A DNA stretch of 64,000 nt from Corbicula japonica (Eukaryota; Mollusca; Bivalvia; Venerida; Cyrenidae): positions 310,001 to 374,000 of the forward strand of contig JAZAYU010000010.1 in NCBI GenBank assembly GCA_038501625.1, given 5' to 3'. Shown here piece by piece: positions 42,871-63,047 of this stretch. The first letter of the stretch is position 1, and every line of letters begins with the position of its first letter. The translations under genes and the position numbers were made by a program. The notes under the pieces are model-generated. The model had not been told where the DNA came from, ran no database searches, and saw only the letters and a program-made list of their open reading frames with translations.

Positions 42871-43639
42871 AATTCATGTTGATAAACCATTATTGTAATA
42901 TGATGAAAGTATTAAGAATAAATTTAAAAGCGAGTTCACTTGCATAAAGAACAATGATTACAGTGTTAAAGTAAATGAAACTTATACTTGTAAACTTAAT
43001 TTATATTTTCTGCACACAATAAACAAGGAACAGAAAAAAAACTAGAATGTTTGAATAATTAGGAGTAATATTCAATGGCTAACACGTTTTCAACCGGGTG
43101 TGAATAAAAGATTGCTTGCCGTGAATAACGTCATATTGATGTTGTTTTGATCATCAAAGTTACAAAACAAGTAATATGCGTAGCAGGAGATACCTTATGC
43201 TATATCAATAGGAAGTGAATGGTTGGTTTCTTTTGCTAATAAATAAATCATAAACAAGCGCGACGTTAGCAATAGACGCTATTCAGGATTGTAAACTAAG
43301 TTCAAGGACCTGCCAATCTTACGCTAGTCCTAGTCCGTTCAAAACATAGAAAAAACGATCAAGAGGAAGTAACTAAACCACTGCTTACAAAATTACCAAC
43401 TAATCAATATGATAGCATCAACCTGCCAGACGGAAAGACAGATAAATATTCAAACAGTCTTACATGTGTAACAGTTCAGAATTATTTAAAGATACCATTT
43501 CCGTTTCATAGTGTTAAGTGTTAAGTGTTTCCAAAAAAAAAAAACGATCATAATGAATTTATGTGCATTAAGTAATTTTATCACAAACGTTCTACCAATT
43601 GTCATTAATACTCTACGATAAGTTTAATAAAATATTTTA
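42871..43639. other. No feature seen
   Basis: AT-rich, no supported gene. A run of A at about 43533-43544. Confidence 0.35.
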
Positions 43640-43915
43640 AAAGAAAAAGAAATAGGAATATCTGGAAACACCACATTCAGGTTACACATCCTACCGAGCA
43701 ATGCAAAACGGAAGTGAGGAATACAAAAAAAAAACCAGAGTATATATTTTATTTGATTAATATCAAAAATACACCACAGACAATAAACCAAAATGAGAAA
43801 CTAAGCGGTTACAGCCTTAGAAAAGTGGCTAAGCGTATAGTCGCTTTGAGGTATAAACAGTGTTCTATGGTTCACCAACCTCACGCTTATTCCGGATCTC
43901 ATATTAACACTAATT
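43640..43915 (-). repeat. RT retroelement 3' UTR copy, diverged
   Basis: GGAATATCTGGAAACACCACATTCAG, CACATCCTACC, ACACCACAGACAATAAACC, AAATGAGAAACTAAGCGGTTACAGCCTTAGAAAAGTGG, GGTATAAACAGTGTTCTATGG, TTCACCAACCTCACGCTT and TCTCATATTAACAC. More substituted than the copies at 32660 and 33563, so older. Confidence 0.7.
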
Positions 43916-45081
43916 GACGAAATACGTTGTTGAATTTATTTAAACCCTCTGAAACTCGATAGTGCTTTATAGAAAACTATTACAAACTAAATATAGAATG
44001 TGATGAAATGAAACAAATTAAGAAAATGAACGATAGTACAGCTATAGAATGTGCAACCTAATATCACTCAACATTTTCCTAAAATATTATATTTCTTTAT
44101 ATCAATTTTATTAAAAATCACGAACATTTCGTTATGCCATTCGAAACAAAAATATCCGATTTCGTATGCACCCTGTGACATAGAAGGTATCTGTTCGGTT
44201 ACATTTAATAAATATGATACTGAAAAACAAATATCTATATTTGTTTGCTCTGTGAGACCCTTTATGTAAGGAATTTGTAAATTTAGAAGTAACAGAACTT
44301 TTTAAAAGTATACTTTTCATACATTCAATTTCTGCAATACTATTAATACGTTTTGAATAATACATTTGAACAAGCCTTATTTGTGGATATACTCTGCTTT
44401 CGTTCAATTTGTTTGTTAACGTAGTACGACATAAAATGTTTGAAGAAAAGTTTTGAACTTTCACATAGTTAACAATCTGCGTCTTATTCATCCAATTCTG
44501 AAACAGACAAAAAACAAAATATAAGTGCAAGCTTGGAATAGGTGTAAGCTATAGTATTAAAACAGCTTTAACCGTCTTAAATGTAAGATAATAAACATCG
44601 AATACGAAATCAATGTGTTTGCACGTAGTAAGTTGTTCAAATGTTGGTAAATTATACTAAAATTTTTATTGGGCAATTAAAAACTAACATGTACACTCAC
44701 AGGTTTTAATCTGAAAGTGGCAATTCCTGATAATATTATGCATATTTCATATCTTTACAAATAATTAAAAGTAATTGAATGTGCAGTTTTTGTACAAAAT
44801 GGCTTGCGTGATCAAATATTCTAACTTATATTATCTTAATAACTATAGTAATAACTCATAATATAATGGCATTTCTGGTATTAAATTCAAGTAAACAAAC
44901 TATATTTATTTTAATATAATTCTATTACCCGTGGCTTATGTATTAAGTAAAAAGGCCCGGCTGATTTTTTCTAGAGAAACTAAATCTGGACGTTCTTGAA
45001 TTTCGTTAATGGAAATTGGAGTTCTTTAAACTTGTCGTCCCTTCGGACATGATGCTTTTATGCTTGACCTTAACATGGTAC
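43916..45081. other. No gene seen; worn retroelement tail near 44692
   Basis: 44692-44755 contains CACTCACAGG...GAAAGTGGCAATTCCTGATAATATTATGCATATTTCAT, a + sense tail. The 132-codon frame on - at 44132-44530 has no recognisable domain. The 3' UTR of the - strand gene should lie just below 45082. Confidence 0.4.
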
Positions 45082-54620
<9,539 letters not shown>

Positions 54621-55407
54621 CTGTAAGAAGTAACATAACCCTATACTACGTTTAATTCACGGTATAAATAGGCAATCAACTGGCAGAGCATTTCATGGGT
54701 TCCAAACATTTCATGTAGCAACAATGCTAAAGTCTTCAAAATTGAATCGAACAACAATGTTTATATGCGGTCAGATATGTGAATACATAATTATGTAGAA
54801 ATATATTTTTGGCTGTATTTATAATGTACGTTCGGGTGCTAAGTTCACACATGAAATATACATGTAGCTCAAATAAGCTCAAATTACTAACTACTCACTA
54901 AAACAAACACATATTCTACTGCGATTTGTCAAAATATTGTCGTTTGTTAAAAATTCAAGAACATCTAAAATTTATGTTCTGATTAGACCAAATGTTTGGA
55001 GAAATTCGCCCCTTTCAGTCATTTAAAGGCTGTATAGAGCAGTCAATGAATATTTAATTTTATAACATGTGAAACACTGTGGAATTCCATCATGAACTGT
55101 GAATAGGCAGCTTTAAAGAATGTCTAATTTTTCATAATATTAATTACCCTACTTTGGTACACTCAAAGCAATATCGTTATATGTTGCCAAAATGTATAGG
55201 TAACCAAAACATATTAGAAATTGGCATGTTTATTATTAAGTCTTAATATATACTATCTAATTTTCATTGTCGATGTTTATTTAACACCGCCACAGTGGGA
55301 AGAACCACTACTAAAAATTTTGAAACAAAGTTAACTAAAACACACATGTTTAATCATAGAATGATTCCAACAACAGTATTTATCGAATATGTATTGCTTA
55401 TACATGT
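54621..55407. other. No feature seen
   Basis: Presumed upstream intron or 5' flank of the - strand gene. No start exon could be assigned. Confidence 0.35.
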
Positions 55408-55735
55408 ACAGTACTGAAAATCACGAAATTGACAAACGGAACGGAGTGGAAATGGAAATGAAACGCTTTTCACTTTATGTTGAAACGGAAACGCAATGGA
55501 AACGGAACGCTATCGAAACGGAAATGCAACGGAGCGCTTAAAACTCTTGGAACGCTTGAAATGGTAGAAACGCTATAATCGGAGCGCTTGGAACGCTAGA
55601 AACGGTAAAAACGGAATAATCGGAACGCTAGAAATGGCACGCTTATTTATAGTAGCGTTTTTACCGTTTCTAGGTCACCCGATTATTAATAGTAACGTTC
55701 TAACCGTTTCTTTTGTACGAATTTAATTTTAACGA
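55408..55735. repeat. GGAAACG-rich repeat, copy 1
   Basis: Opens ACAGTACTGAAAATCACGAAATTGACAAACGGAACGGAGTGG. It then has repeated GGAAACG, GGAACGC and GAAACGG words and, in the right half, the complementary CCGTTTC. The first 45 bp are the reverse complement of the right end of the 62744-63047 repeat. Confidence 0.7.
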
Positions 55736-57366
55736 AAATAATAGTTGTCGAAATGACGCTTCGTGGGACACTTGTCTCAAGTAATAATCAGTCTAAATAT
55801 TTACCATTATTCAGCGCTGATCGGGCTATTGTTACACATTTATCGAAAGATTAGACATTTCGCTACATGTATATGCATCAGGACCTCGGATAGATAAATT
55901 TTTCACATGAACTTTATGCGTGCACGTTTTTTTAATCTCTGATAATTTGAAGATGTGTTGTTATTAATTTGTTATATAGCTTTAAAACGCGATATTGATG
56001 AGATCTAGCAAAAGCACGGACAACCCAATATTATTTTGTTTCTTGCGTCGGGGATTCAGAAATGAAAAACGAAATAACATGTTGCAATGGTTTATTTTAA
56101 TCATAGGAAACAGCATCAACTGCCCGTTGGCAAAAATGTTTTCAGGAATTTAACATTCGTCATTAAATCTGACATACAATCAAACGTCGGCAATAATATT
56201 AAATGTCTGAATATTTGTTCGAAATACACGATTTGCACGAGATACACGCTTCTTGCGCGAAGCATGTGAAAAGTTTTCGTCGTGGGTGGTATTTGTGTTC
56301 TGTTTTAGTTTTGGTCTAGGAACGATTCGCATGAATGACACGATGCTTGCGATCAGAATTATGCATTTCTCGGTCACAGATAGAAAATATTGCTTTCAAC
56401 ATTCAATTATTTAACAAATATCACAACAATTTAAACTCCTGTTTTGAAACTGAACTTTTCAAATTTAGATTTTGTCGAATCCTTTCTGCACTGAAAAGGC
56501 AATTATCCATAATTAAAAATAATGTACGATCTTTTACATTAGATTTCACTGGCGGTGATCTTTCTCCGGTAGATAGTTGTTATTTATTACTGATCTTGTT
56601 GTTTATTTTTAGTTTCCAAATAAGTGTACTGCACACGTGAAATACAACATTTTAAACGATGTCAAAATTTATCACAAGTTGCGTTTCGTCTTAATATAAT
56701 TATTCAGCAGTAGCAAGTTTGGAAAAAGTGATCTCCCTTTGAATTATCAACAGTAGGCACTTCCCGTTAGTCAAGAAGAGGTTACCTCCCGTTGACACTG
56801 TACGATTATATTTTTCTGTTTATACTGAACAAATATCCATGCAACTCTAGAAAGCTTGGTCACTTTGTAGTATTGTAACACTGACTTTGCATGAGCGTAA
56901 TTGTATAATTTTTTTGTTTCTGAAGTTTCAGTGTCTAAACAAACTACTTTTCAAATACGCATGCATGCTTCAAAAATAAAACAAAACGCAACAATAGCTC
57001 ATCGCACTTTCATCTTACTCAGATATTTAAATAAATATGAAGTGAATTGAAATTAATGTCCCGTGAATAGCGAACGATAGATATCAGTCGTATCGGGACG
57101 CACGTGTGGTTACATCATCAAAGCTAAATATTTCAATCCTGGCGTCAGCTCGAGTCATGTATACGCACGTGTGCCCCGCGCTGGGAATTTGCGGAAACTT
57201 AATATGAATCTTAAAACTTTATCGTTTTTTATCGTGATTAACATTTTTCTGATGTAAATTGTTTAAAATTACTCAAAATAACCCGTGCAAACTGATGTTA
57301 ATAATTCAATAAATTTATTTAATATGACTTGACATACGTGTAGTGATAATGCTACCATGCTGATGT
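55736..57366. other. No feature seen
   Basis: AT-rich. The 101-codon frame at 56335-56640 has a hydrophobic C-terminus but no recognisable family and no splice support. I do not call it. Confidence 0.35.
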
Positions 57367-58824
57367 CACAGGTGCTCGGCGCATGTGTCCACCCTCCCCC
57401 CATCCCATCACTACAACCCTACCATATATATAAAGAAACAACCTATCATTCATGTCCACTATCATAATACCTATTAAAGGTCTGTAACTGGAATGTAAAC
57501 AAACTGCTATGGCCCTATTTAAACACAAATTTTGCAAATTCAATCGGAAAGACATGCAGAAATCAGCTTCAAAACAATCATATAATGACTAATCTTCAAG
57601 AAAACATCAACAGTCTTTTCCAAATACACATCATTTCTCGACAGCGAAAAGACAAACTTCGTTTTACACTACCTCGGACACGATCTGACCTAAAAGTACA
57701 TGTATCAATGTACATGAAGCCGTATAAGAAATAACATTAATCCAAGGTTGATCACACTAAACATTGATGGCCATAAAAGGACAATTATATTTGTCGACAA
57801 TCACCGTTACGAAAATCAAAACATGTGTTTTATATTTTTCACAATATCCTTATTTGTAAATACGTTATTTCAATCCATCCAATGTCCGCCATGATGTTTC
57901 AATGAATTAGGGACATTGCGGATCATGGCCATTACGGACCAGACATAACGGACCAGATTTATGGAATATCTATGAAAGCAAAAGGGACCATATTATGGAC
58001 AGTAAGAACTGTCTATGAAAATCTAACAAACCATATTTAGACATATTACGTACCATCTATCGGAACATAATGTTTAGTGAAAGTATGCCAATCATGCTGG
58101 GGTTTCGCAATTTCATGGCTGCCAATTAAAGCACTTGGTCATTACGAATATTTCTTTGTTTATATGCCAGCAATATTAAGATAATGGATAAAGGCCCAAG
58201 AGTATGGTGTGCATGTAATATATCTATGTCGTTTTCTTTTCGTTTTTATTTCGTTCTTCTTAATTATTGTATTTTATTATTTACACTGTAATGCGTGCAA
58301 TTTAGGGGGACTATACCTTCGTTCTGTTTCTGCCGTTCCGATTGATGGATTTTCTAAAACCACAAAAAGTCTTAACATCAATTGTAATGATTAGAGGCAG
58401 CTACTCTCACGTTAAAAATAATCAAAATCTGCATGACTTTATGTATATGTCTTGTGCCTTGTAATTTGTAATGTGTTTTTGAAAGTCCCTGTAAAATGTT
58501 CGCCATGAACGTTGTCCATGTTTTGTTATGTGCAATTATGGGCTTTACAGCTTATCTATCTATCAAGGCAAACTACACAAAGCATATAAATTATGTCATT
58601 AAATAGACCATGTTCGAATTGTAACATAGGACAGTGCGGACTATATTTGGGAAAATCTGCGTGAAGTGCTTATGTCTAAGTTGTTACAATGCAGTTTTGA
58701 AATACATTTTATTTATTGTTCAATTAATTATTCCAGTTCAATAACACAAATTATTTCTCCATATCTTGCGTATAGTATCTATGGATTATATAACATCGAT
58801 TTTTAATATGACAATATGTAAAAA

Positions 58825-58930
58825 TTAGTGAATCCATGTACGGGTAGGGGGTTTATACCCCTGAAACGTGGGAATTAAATTTGCGTTTTGTAAACTGCTA
58901 CAAATTTGTGTTTCTTGAGAACTTTATAAT
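58825..58930 (+). repeat. Hairpin repeat, copy 2
   Basis: AATCCATGTACGGGTAGGGGGTTTATACCCCTGAAACGTGGGAATTAAA then TTGCGTTTTGTAAACTGC...TTTGTGTTTCTTGAGA. Compensated differences from 36775 keep the stem (GGGGGTTTATACCCC). Confidence 0.65.
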
Positions 58931-59204
58931 ATCTTCTTCACGATACATACTAAGATAACAACTTGCACTCAATCTTGGCTATGTGGATTAGGTGCTTTTC
59001 ATTACTGCTCATGAGCATGCCCAATAAAAAAAAGCCCATAAAATTAAATAAGATTTTGATGCCCAATGGAACACATGTGTCGCCTAAAAATGCTTTTTAA
59101 AGGTGCATACATGTATCTAAACAATAGTGAAACAGATCCTTGTTATCACGGATGGCTCTGTACATGAAGATGATATATTCCATGTATTAAGTGAACAGGA
59201 CAAG

Positions 59205-59422
59205 CACTTTCAGCTCAACAATGTTGCATGCAAAAACATACAAACATATAAACATAAGAATTTAATAGCATTGCAAAGCCAAAGGGCGGGTACTCAATGA
59301 TCTTTCCGAGACCAGAGCACCTGGAGTAAAATCAGCAAGAACACGATGGCAGGGATAAAAGAAACAAATCGAGCTTTTAGGTTCTTTTAAGAAAAGATTT
59401 CCCCATAAACTTTCATAAACTC
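59205..59422 (-). repeat. 3' UTR of the RT retroelement, attached to its coding end
   Basis: Reading on - from the RT stop: TTTATGAAAGTTTATGGGGAAATC, TAAAAGAACCTAAAAGCTCGATTTG, ATCCCTGCCATCGTGTTCTTGC, CCAGGTGCTCTGGTCTCGGAAAGATCATTGAG, CCCGCCCTTTGGCTTTGCAATGC and GCATGCAACATTGTTGAGC. This joins coding and 3' UTR and so identifies the abundant non-coding repeats of the window. Confidence 0.85.
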
Positions 59423-59935
59423 TTACACCCCTGCCACCGTCGTGCAACCAAAGAGGTAAGCATAATGATCAACTGTAGATGGGTTAATCACCAGGCCTGC
59501 AGAGCGCTGTAAAATATCATGTTGGTAACCTTTCTTTTTAAATTTACAGATGGTTTTTACGAATAACCGGGAGAAATTTACATCGCCTTTTATCTTCTTA
59601 AGTTTATAAATTAAATCCCCATAAAAAACTGGCTGTGAAATTCCTTGTTGTAATAGTGATTTTAAACTGCAGCTGTATTTATGAATTAGATCTGGATATC
59701 GGCGATAAAACTTGCAAAAGGTTTTCCTTAATGTGTGATACCGATAACCTTGTTTTAAAAGTTTTTCTGTAATGCAAAGATTACGTTCATTGAAATCATT
59801 CACATCGTTGCAAGCTCTTGAAAAGCGAACAAGCTGTGAGATATAAACCCCGTAAGAAGTTGCACGAGGAACATCGCCGTCTAGAAACGGAAAATTTACT
59901 ATATTAAAATTAAAATCATCTCTTTTATCATAAAT
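59423..59935 (-). pseudogene. Reverse transcriptase C-terminal domain, 5'-truncated
   Basis: A stop-to-stop frame of about 170 codons. It reads YDKRDDFNFNIVNFPFLDGD, PRATSYGVYISQLVRFSRAC, LLKQGYRYHTLRKTFCKFYRR, SLLQQGISQPVFYGDLIYKLKKI and, at the end, HYAYLFGCTTVAGV. I know this region as the part following the polymerase motifs in a lineage of bivalve and cnidarian RT proteins whose formal class I cannot state with certainty. A stop at about 59936 and loss of homology upstream show 5' truncation. The retained frame is open, so the copy is fairly young. It sits inside the 57367-60673 element. Confidence 0.85.
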
Positions 59936-60146
59936 TTATCAACAATTTTGGGGATTACCGGAGGCCACCGCCGGACAATATGATTTCTATGTGTCTACAA
60001 GCTATCACAGGCAACACAAAGTGGAGAATATAAGTGAAACAATTATAAACGAAATTATAAATTACGGTTCGTTTTGTTTTAAAATAAGACTCATTTCTTT
60101 TTCTTTGTTCGTTGCCAAAGTCATGTAAGTGATGAGTGGCAATAAA

Positions 60147-60187
<41 letters not shown>

Positions 60188-60230
60188 ATATTCCCACAGA
60201 TGGTACAAAACGTCCATAAATATGATCCGT
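59936..60230. other. Interior of the long-inverted-end element, with (TTG)13
   Basis: (TTG)13 lies at 60148-60187. No other feature. Confidence 0.5.
60148..60187. repeat. (TTG)13 microsatellite
   Basis: AATTGTTGTTG...TTGTATA, about 13 uninterrupted units. Confidence 0.95.
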
Positions 60231-60681
60231 TGTGCTTTCATAGATGGTCCATAATGTACATAAATTTGGTCTGTTATGTCTGGTCCGTAACGGTCATGAT
60301 CCGCAATGTCCCTAATTCATTGAAACATCATGGCGGACATTGGATGGATTAAAATAACGTATTTACAAATGAGGATATTGTCATATTGTGTATCGCTGTC
60401 GAGAAATGATGTGTATTTGGAAAAGACTGTTGATGTTTTCTTGAAGATTAGTCATTATATGATTGTTTTGAAGCTGATTTCTGCATGTCTTTCCGATTGG
60501 ATTTGCAAAATTTGTGTTTTAATAGGACCATAGCAGTTTGTTTACATTCCAGTCACAGACCTTTAATAGGTATTATGATAGTGGTCATGAATGATAGGTT
60601 GTTTCTTTATATATATGGGAGGGTTGTAGTGATGGGATGGGGGGAGGGTGGACACATGCGCCGAGCACCTGTGGCTGATAT

Positions 60682-61547
60682 AGGGTCGCTAACAAATATG
60701 ATCATCTTCTGTTTATTTTATAAAAACGTACTTGTTTTTAAATTTACAAATTAATAATTCCAAATTTGAAAATTTTATTACCTATAAGATGTAGATATCA
60801 CTGATAGTTGTCATGGCAACATTTGCCAGAGGAGATAATTTATCGGAATTTTGGAGAATTTATATGTACAATGTACATTATGACATTCTTATTTTGACTC
60901 TTCTTTAAGAAACAACTAAATCATAAGCAAGAGCGAATGAATACCGCTCATAAATCAGGATTACCTTAACAAAATTTAATGAATAGTGTTTATACTTGAT
61001 TTTTACTGAGCAAGTGAAAACCTTCTACATTAATATCTGACACAAATATTGGGAACATTACTTTATTGTTAATTGACGTTATTAATAACCTATTTGAACA
61101 AGAAATAATAGAGACACTACATATAAATACCTGTTATTACTGCCGACAGAAACCCGACGTATTTAACACTGAATTAATAATTAGGCGTGTTTTCGAAACA
61201 ATTAAATTTTATTTAAACGGTAATACAACATCAATTTACTACGAGTATAGTCAGGGAACGGTTATTATTATATTCATTGAATAAAAAAATGGGAAGTTTT
61301 GATTGCTTTTTCTAATCGCATTATGAGCATTTCTACCTTTTACGCGGTACATCCCTGGGATGATAATTTTTATTACTCGCTGCAAAGCAGTGTCCGCTCG
61401 AATAAGCGAACAAAGTTGAATCACGATGACCTTGAAAACTTGTCCGCGATGATTTCCCCTCAAAAGAAATATCCTCAACGGTGGCAGTGTGGATTCTGTT
61501 AAATCCGAGCTTCGTGTTTAAATTGCAGAAATAACTAACTTTTTATA
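60682..61547. other. No supported gene
   Basis: Two short frames (61066-61284 and 61299-61502) have balanced composition and could be exons of an unknown gene, but there is no recognisable domain and no clear splice sites or start context. I leave them uncalled. Confidence 0.3.
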
Positions 61548-62470
61548 CGCCCGTTTGAAAAACGGGACGTATTATGGGAACACCTGCGGCGGGCGGGCGG
61601 ATTGGCGGGCGGGCGGGCGGCGTCCACATGGTTTCCGATCTCTAAGTCAAAGAGTTTTCATATGATCTTTATCAAACATGGCGAATATGTTGGTGGGCAT
61701 AATATCTCGACCAAGTTCTATAACCAGCCAAATCCCCCAGGCACTCCTGAATTATGGCCCTTGAATTGTCCAAAATTACTGTTTCTGCTCTCTAAGTCAA
61801 AGAGTTTTCATCCGGTCTTTATCAAACTTGGTGAATATGTTGGTGGGCATAATATCTCGACCAAGTTCTATAACCAGCCAAATCCCCCCAGGCACTCCTG
61901 AATTATGGCCCTTGAATTGTCCAAAATTACTGTTTCCGCTCTCTAAGTCAAAGAGTTTTCATCCGGTCTTTATCAAACTTGGTGAATATGTTGGTGGGCA
62001 TAATATCTCGACCAATTTCTATAACCAGCCATATCCCCCTATGCACTCCTGAATTATGGCCCTTGAATTGTCCAAAATAAGGGTTTACGTTCTCTAAGTC
62101 AAAGAGTTTTCATCCTGTCTTTATCAAACTTGGTGAATATGTTGGTGGGCATAATATCTCGACCAAGTTCTATAACCTGCCAAATCCCCCCTGGCACTCC
62201 TGAATTATGGCCCTTGAATCGTCCAAAATTACTGTTTCCGCTCTCTAAGTCAAAGAGTTTTCATCCGGTCTTTATCAAACTTGGTGAATATGTTGGTGGG
62301 CATAATATCTCGACCAAGTTCTATAACCTGCCGAATCCCCCCTGGCACTCCTGAATTATGGCCCTTGAATTGTCCAAAAACTGAATTAGCGGTATCTGCT
62401 CTCCAAGTCGAATAATTTCATCAGATCGTTACGCAACTTTGATGATCAGCATTTTGACGGGCGTATTTTG
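61548..62470 (+). mobile_element. Pearl/helentron-like element with 151-bp tandem core
   Basis: Starts ACGCCCGTTTGAAAAACGGGACGTATTATGG (hairpin CCCGTTTGAAAAACGGG), then GGCGGGCGGGCGG. The core is five units of 150-151 bp, anchored by TCTAAGTCAAAGAGTTTTCA at 61641, 61791, 61942, 62093 and 62244, with a worn sixth at about 62400. It ends GACGGGCGTATTTTGTG, the inverse of the start. Known bivalve 'pearl' elements have this layout (short inverted ends and a tandem core of about 160 bp) and are thought to be Helitron-related. The open frames across the core repeat with the unit and are not treated as genes. Confidence 0.8.
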
Positions 62471-62743
62471 TGTCAGTTTGGCACTCTTGTTATTAATGAA
62501 TTCAAGAGAATCCTACTAAGGGCTTTATAGATTTTATAAATGTATCATATCTAAGCTGTCCCACAAGCATTTAATTCAATACATTTACAGGTAAAAGTTC
62601 TCATTGTTTTTCTTCGCCGGATCGGATCACATTCACGAAATAGTCTTGATGCAAACATGGTAATGTCAATTTTGCAAAGCCAGTCAGATGTTTCTCGCCT
62701 TATTTCATTCAACTTGATAGAAATCCAGATGTTTTTACATTTA
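62471..62743. other. No feature seen
   Basis: Spacer between the pearl-like element and the GGAAACG repeat. Confidence 0.4.
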
Positions 62744-63047
62744 CAACAGTACTGAAATTCGTTGAACGAAAATATTTAGCCGCGGAAACGGTAAAACGCA
62801 CGGAAGTGGAAATGGAACGCTGGAAATGCTAGAAACGAAAGAAACGCGAGAAACGGAAAAAAACGCCGGAAACGCAGCGTTAAAAGCGTTTTAATAGAAA
62901 TGGAAACGGAATGGAAACGCAACGGAAACGGAATGGAAACGCAACGGAAACGGAATGGAAGCGCAGCGGAAAACGTTTCCAATTGAAATGGAAATGAAAC
63001 GGAGTGGAAACGCAAAAAATGTCAATTTCTTGATTTTCAGTACTGTA
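62744..63047. repeat. GGAAACG-rich repeat, copy 2, with CAGTACTG ends
   Basis: Bounded by ACAGTACTGAAATT at left and GATTTTCAGTACTGT at right (CAGTACTG is itself palindromic). The interior holds about three 22-bp units GAATGGAAACGCAACGGAAACG at 62908-62973 and scattered GAAACG. The right end abuts the duplicated minisatellite block exactly. Open frames on - are low-complexity Phe/Arg/Ser text. Confidence 0.75.

Larger units (their letters stand above)
57367..60673. mobile_element. 3.3-kb element with 440-615-bp inverted ends and 8-bp duplication
   Basis: The left arm 57367-57981 and right arm 60231-60673 are reverse complements, near identical over most of their length. The left arm carries about 190 bp (57660-57845) that the right lacks. 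The ends read CACAGGTGCTCGGCGCATG. GCTGATGT (57359-57366) and GCTGATAT (60674-60681) flank it directly: an 8-bp target duplication with one mismatch. Such long inverted ends with 8-9-bp duplications occur in Mutator-like and some hAT/Merlin elements; the class is not settled. The interior (about 2.2 kb) has no transposase. It contains the RT fragment at 59205-59935 and a hairpin repeat at 58825. Confidence 0.8.

Noticed and set aside
56335..56640. 101-codon frame ending in a hydrophobic helix
   Set aside because: No family, no upstream exon, no clear start. It could be real, but nothing in the sequence supports it beyond length.
57367..60673. Simple inverted segmental duplication instead of a transposon
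   Set aside because: The 8-bp flanking repeat directly outside both ends and the precise termini favour a transposon insertion, although one mismatch in the duplication leaves some doubt.
61602..62354. Open frames of 74-99 codons in the pearl-like element
   Set aside because: They repeat with the 151-bp unit, shift frame at unit joins and lack start or splice context.
61548..62470. CRISPR-like array
   Set aside because: The units are contiguous 151-bp tandems without distinct spacers, in a eukaryotic context.
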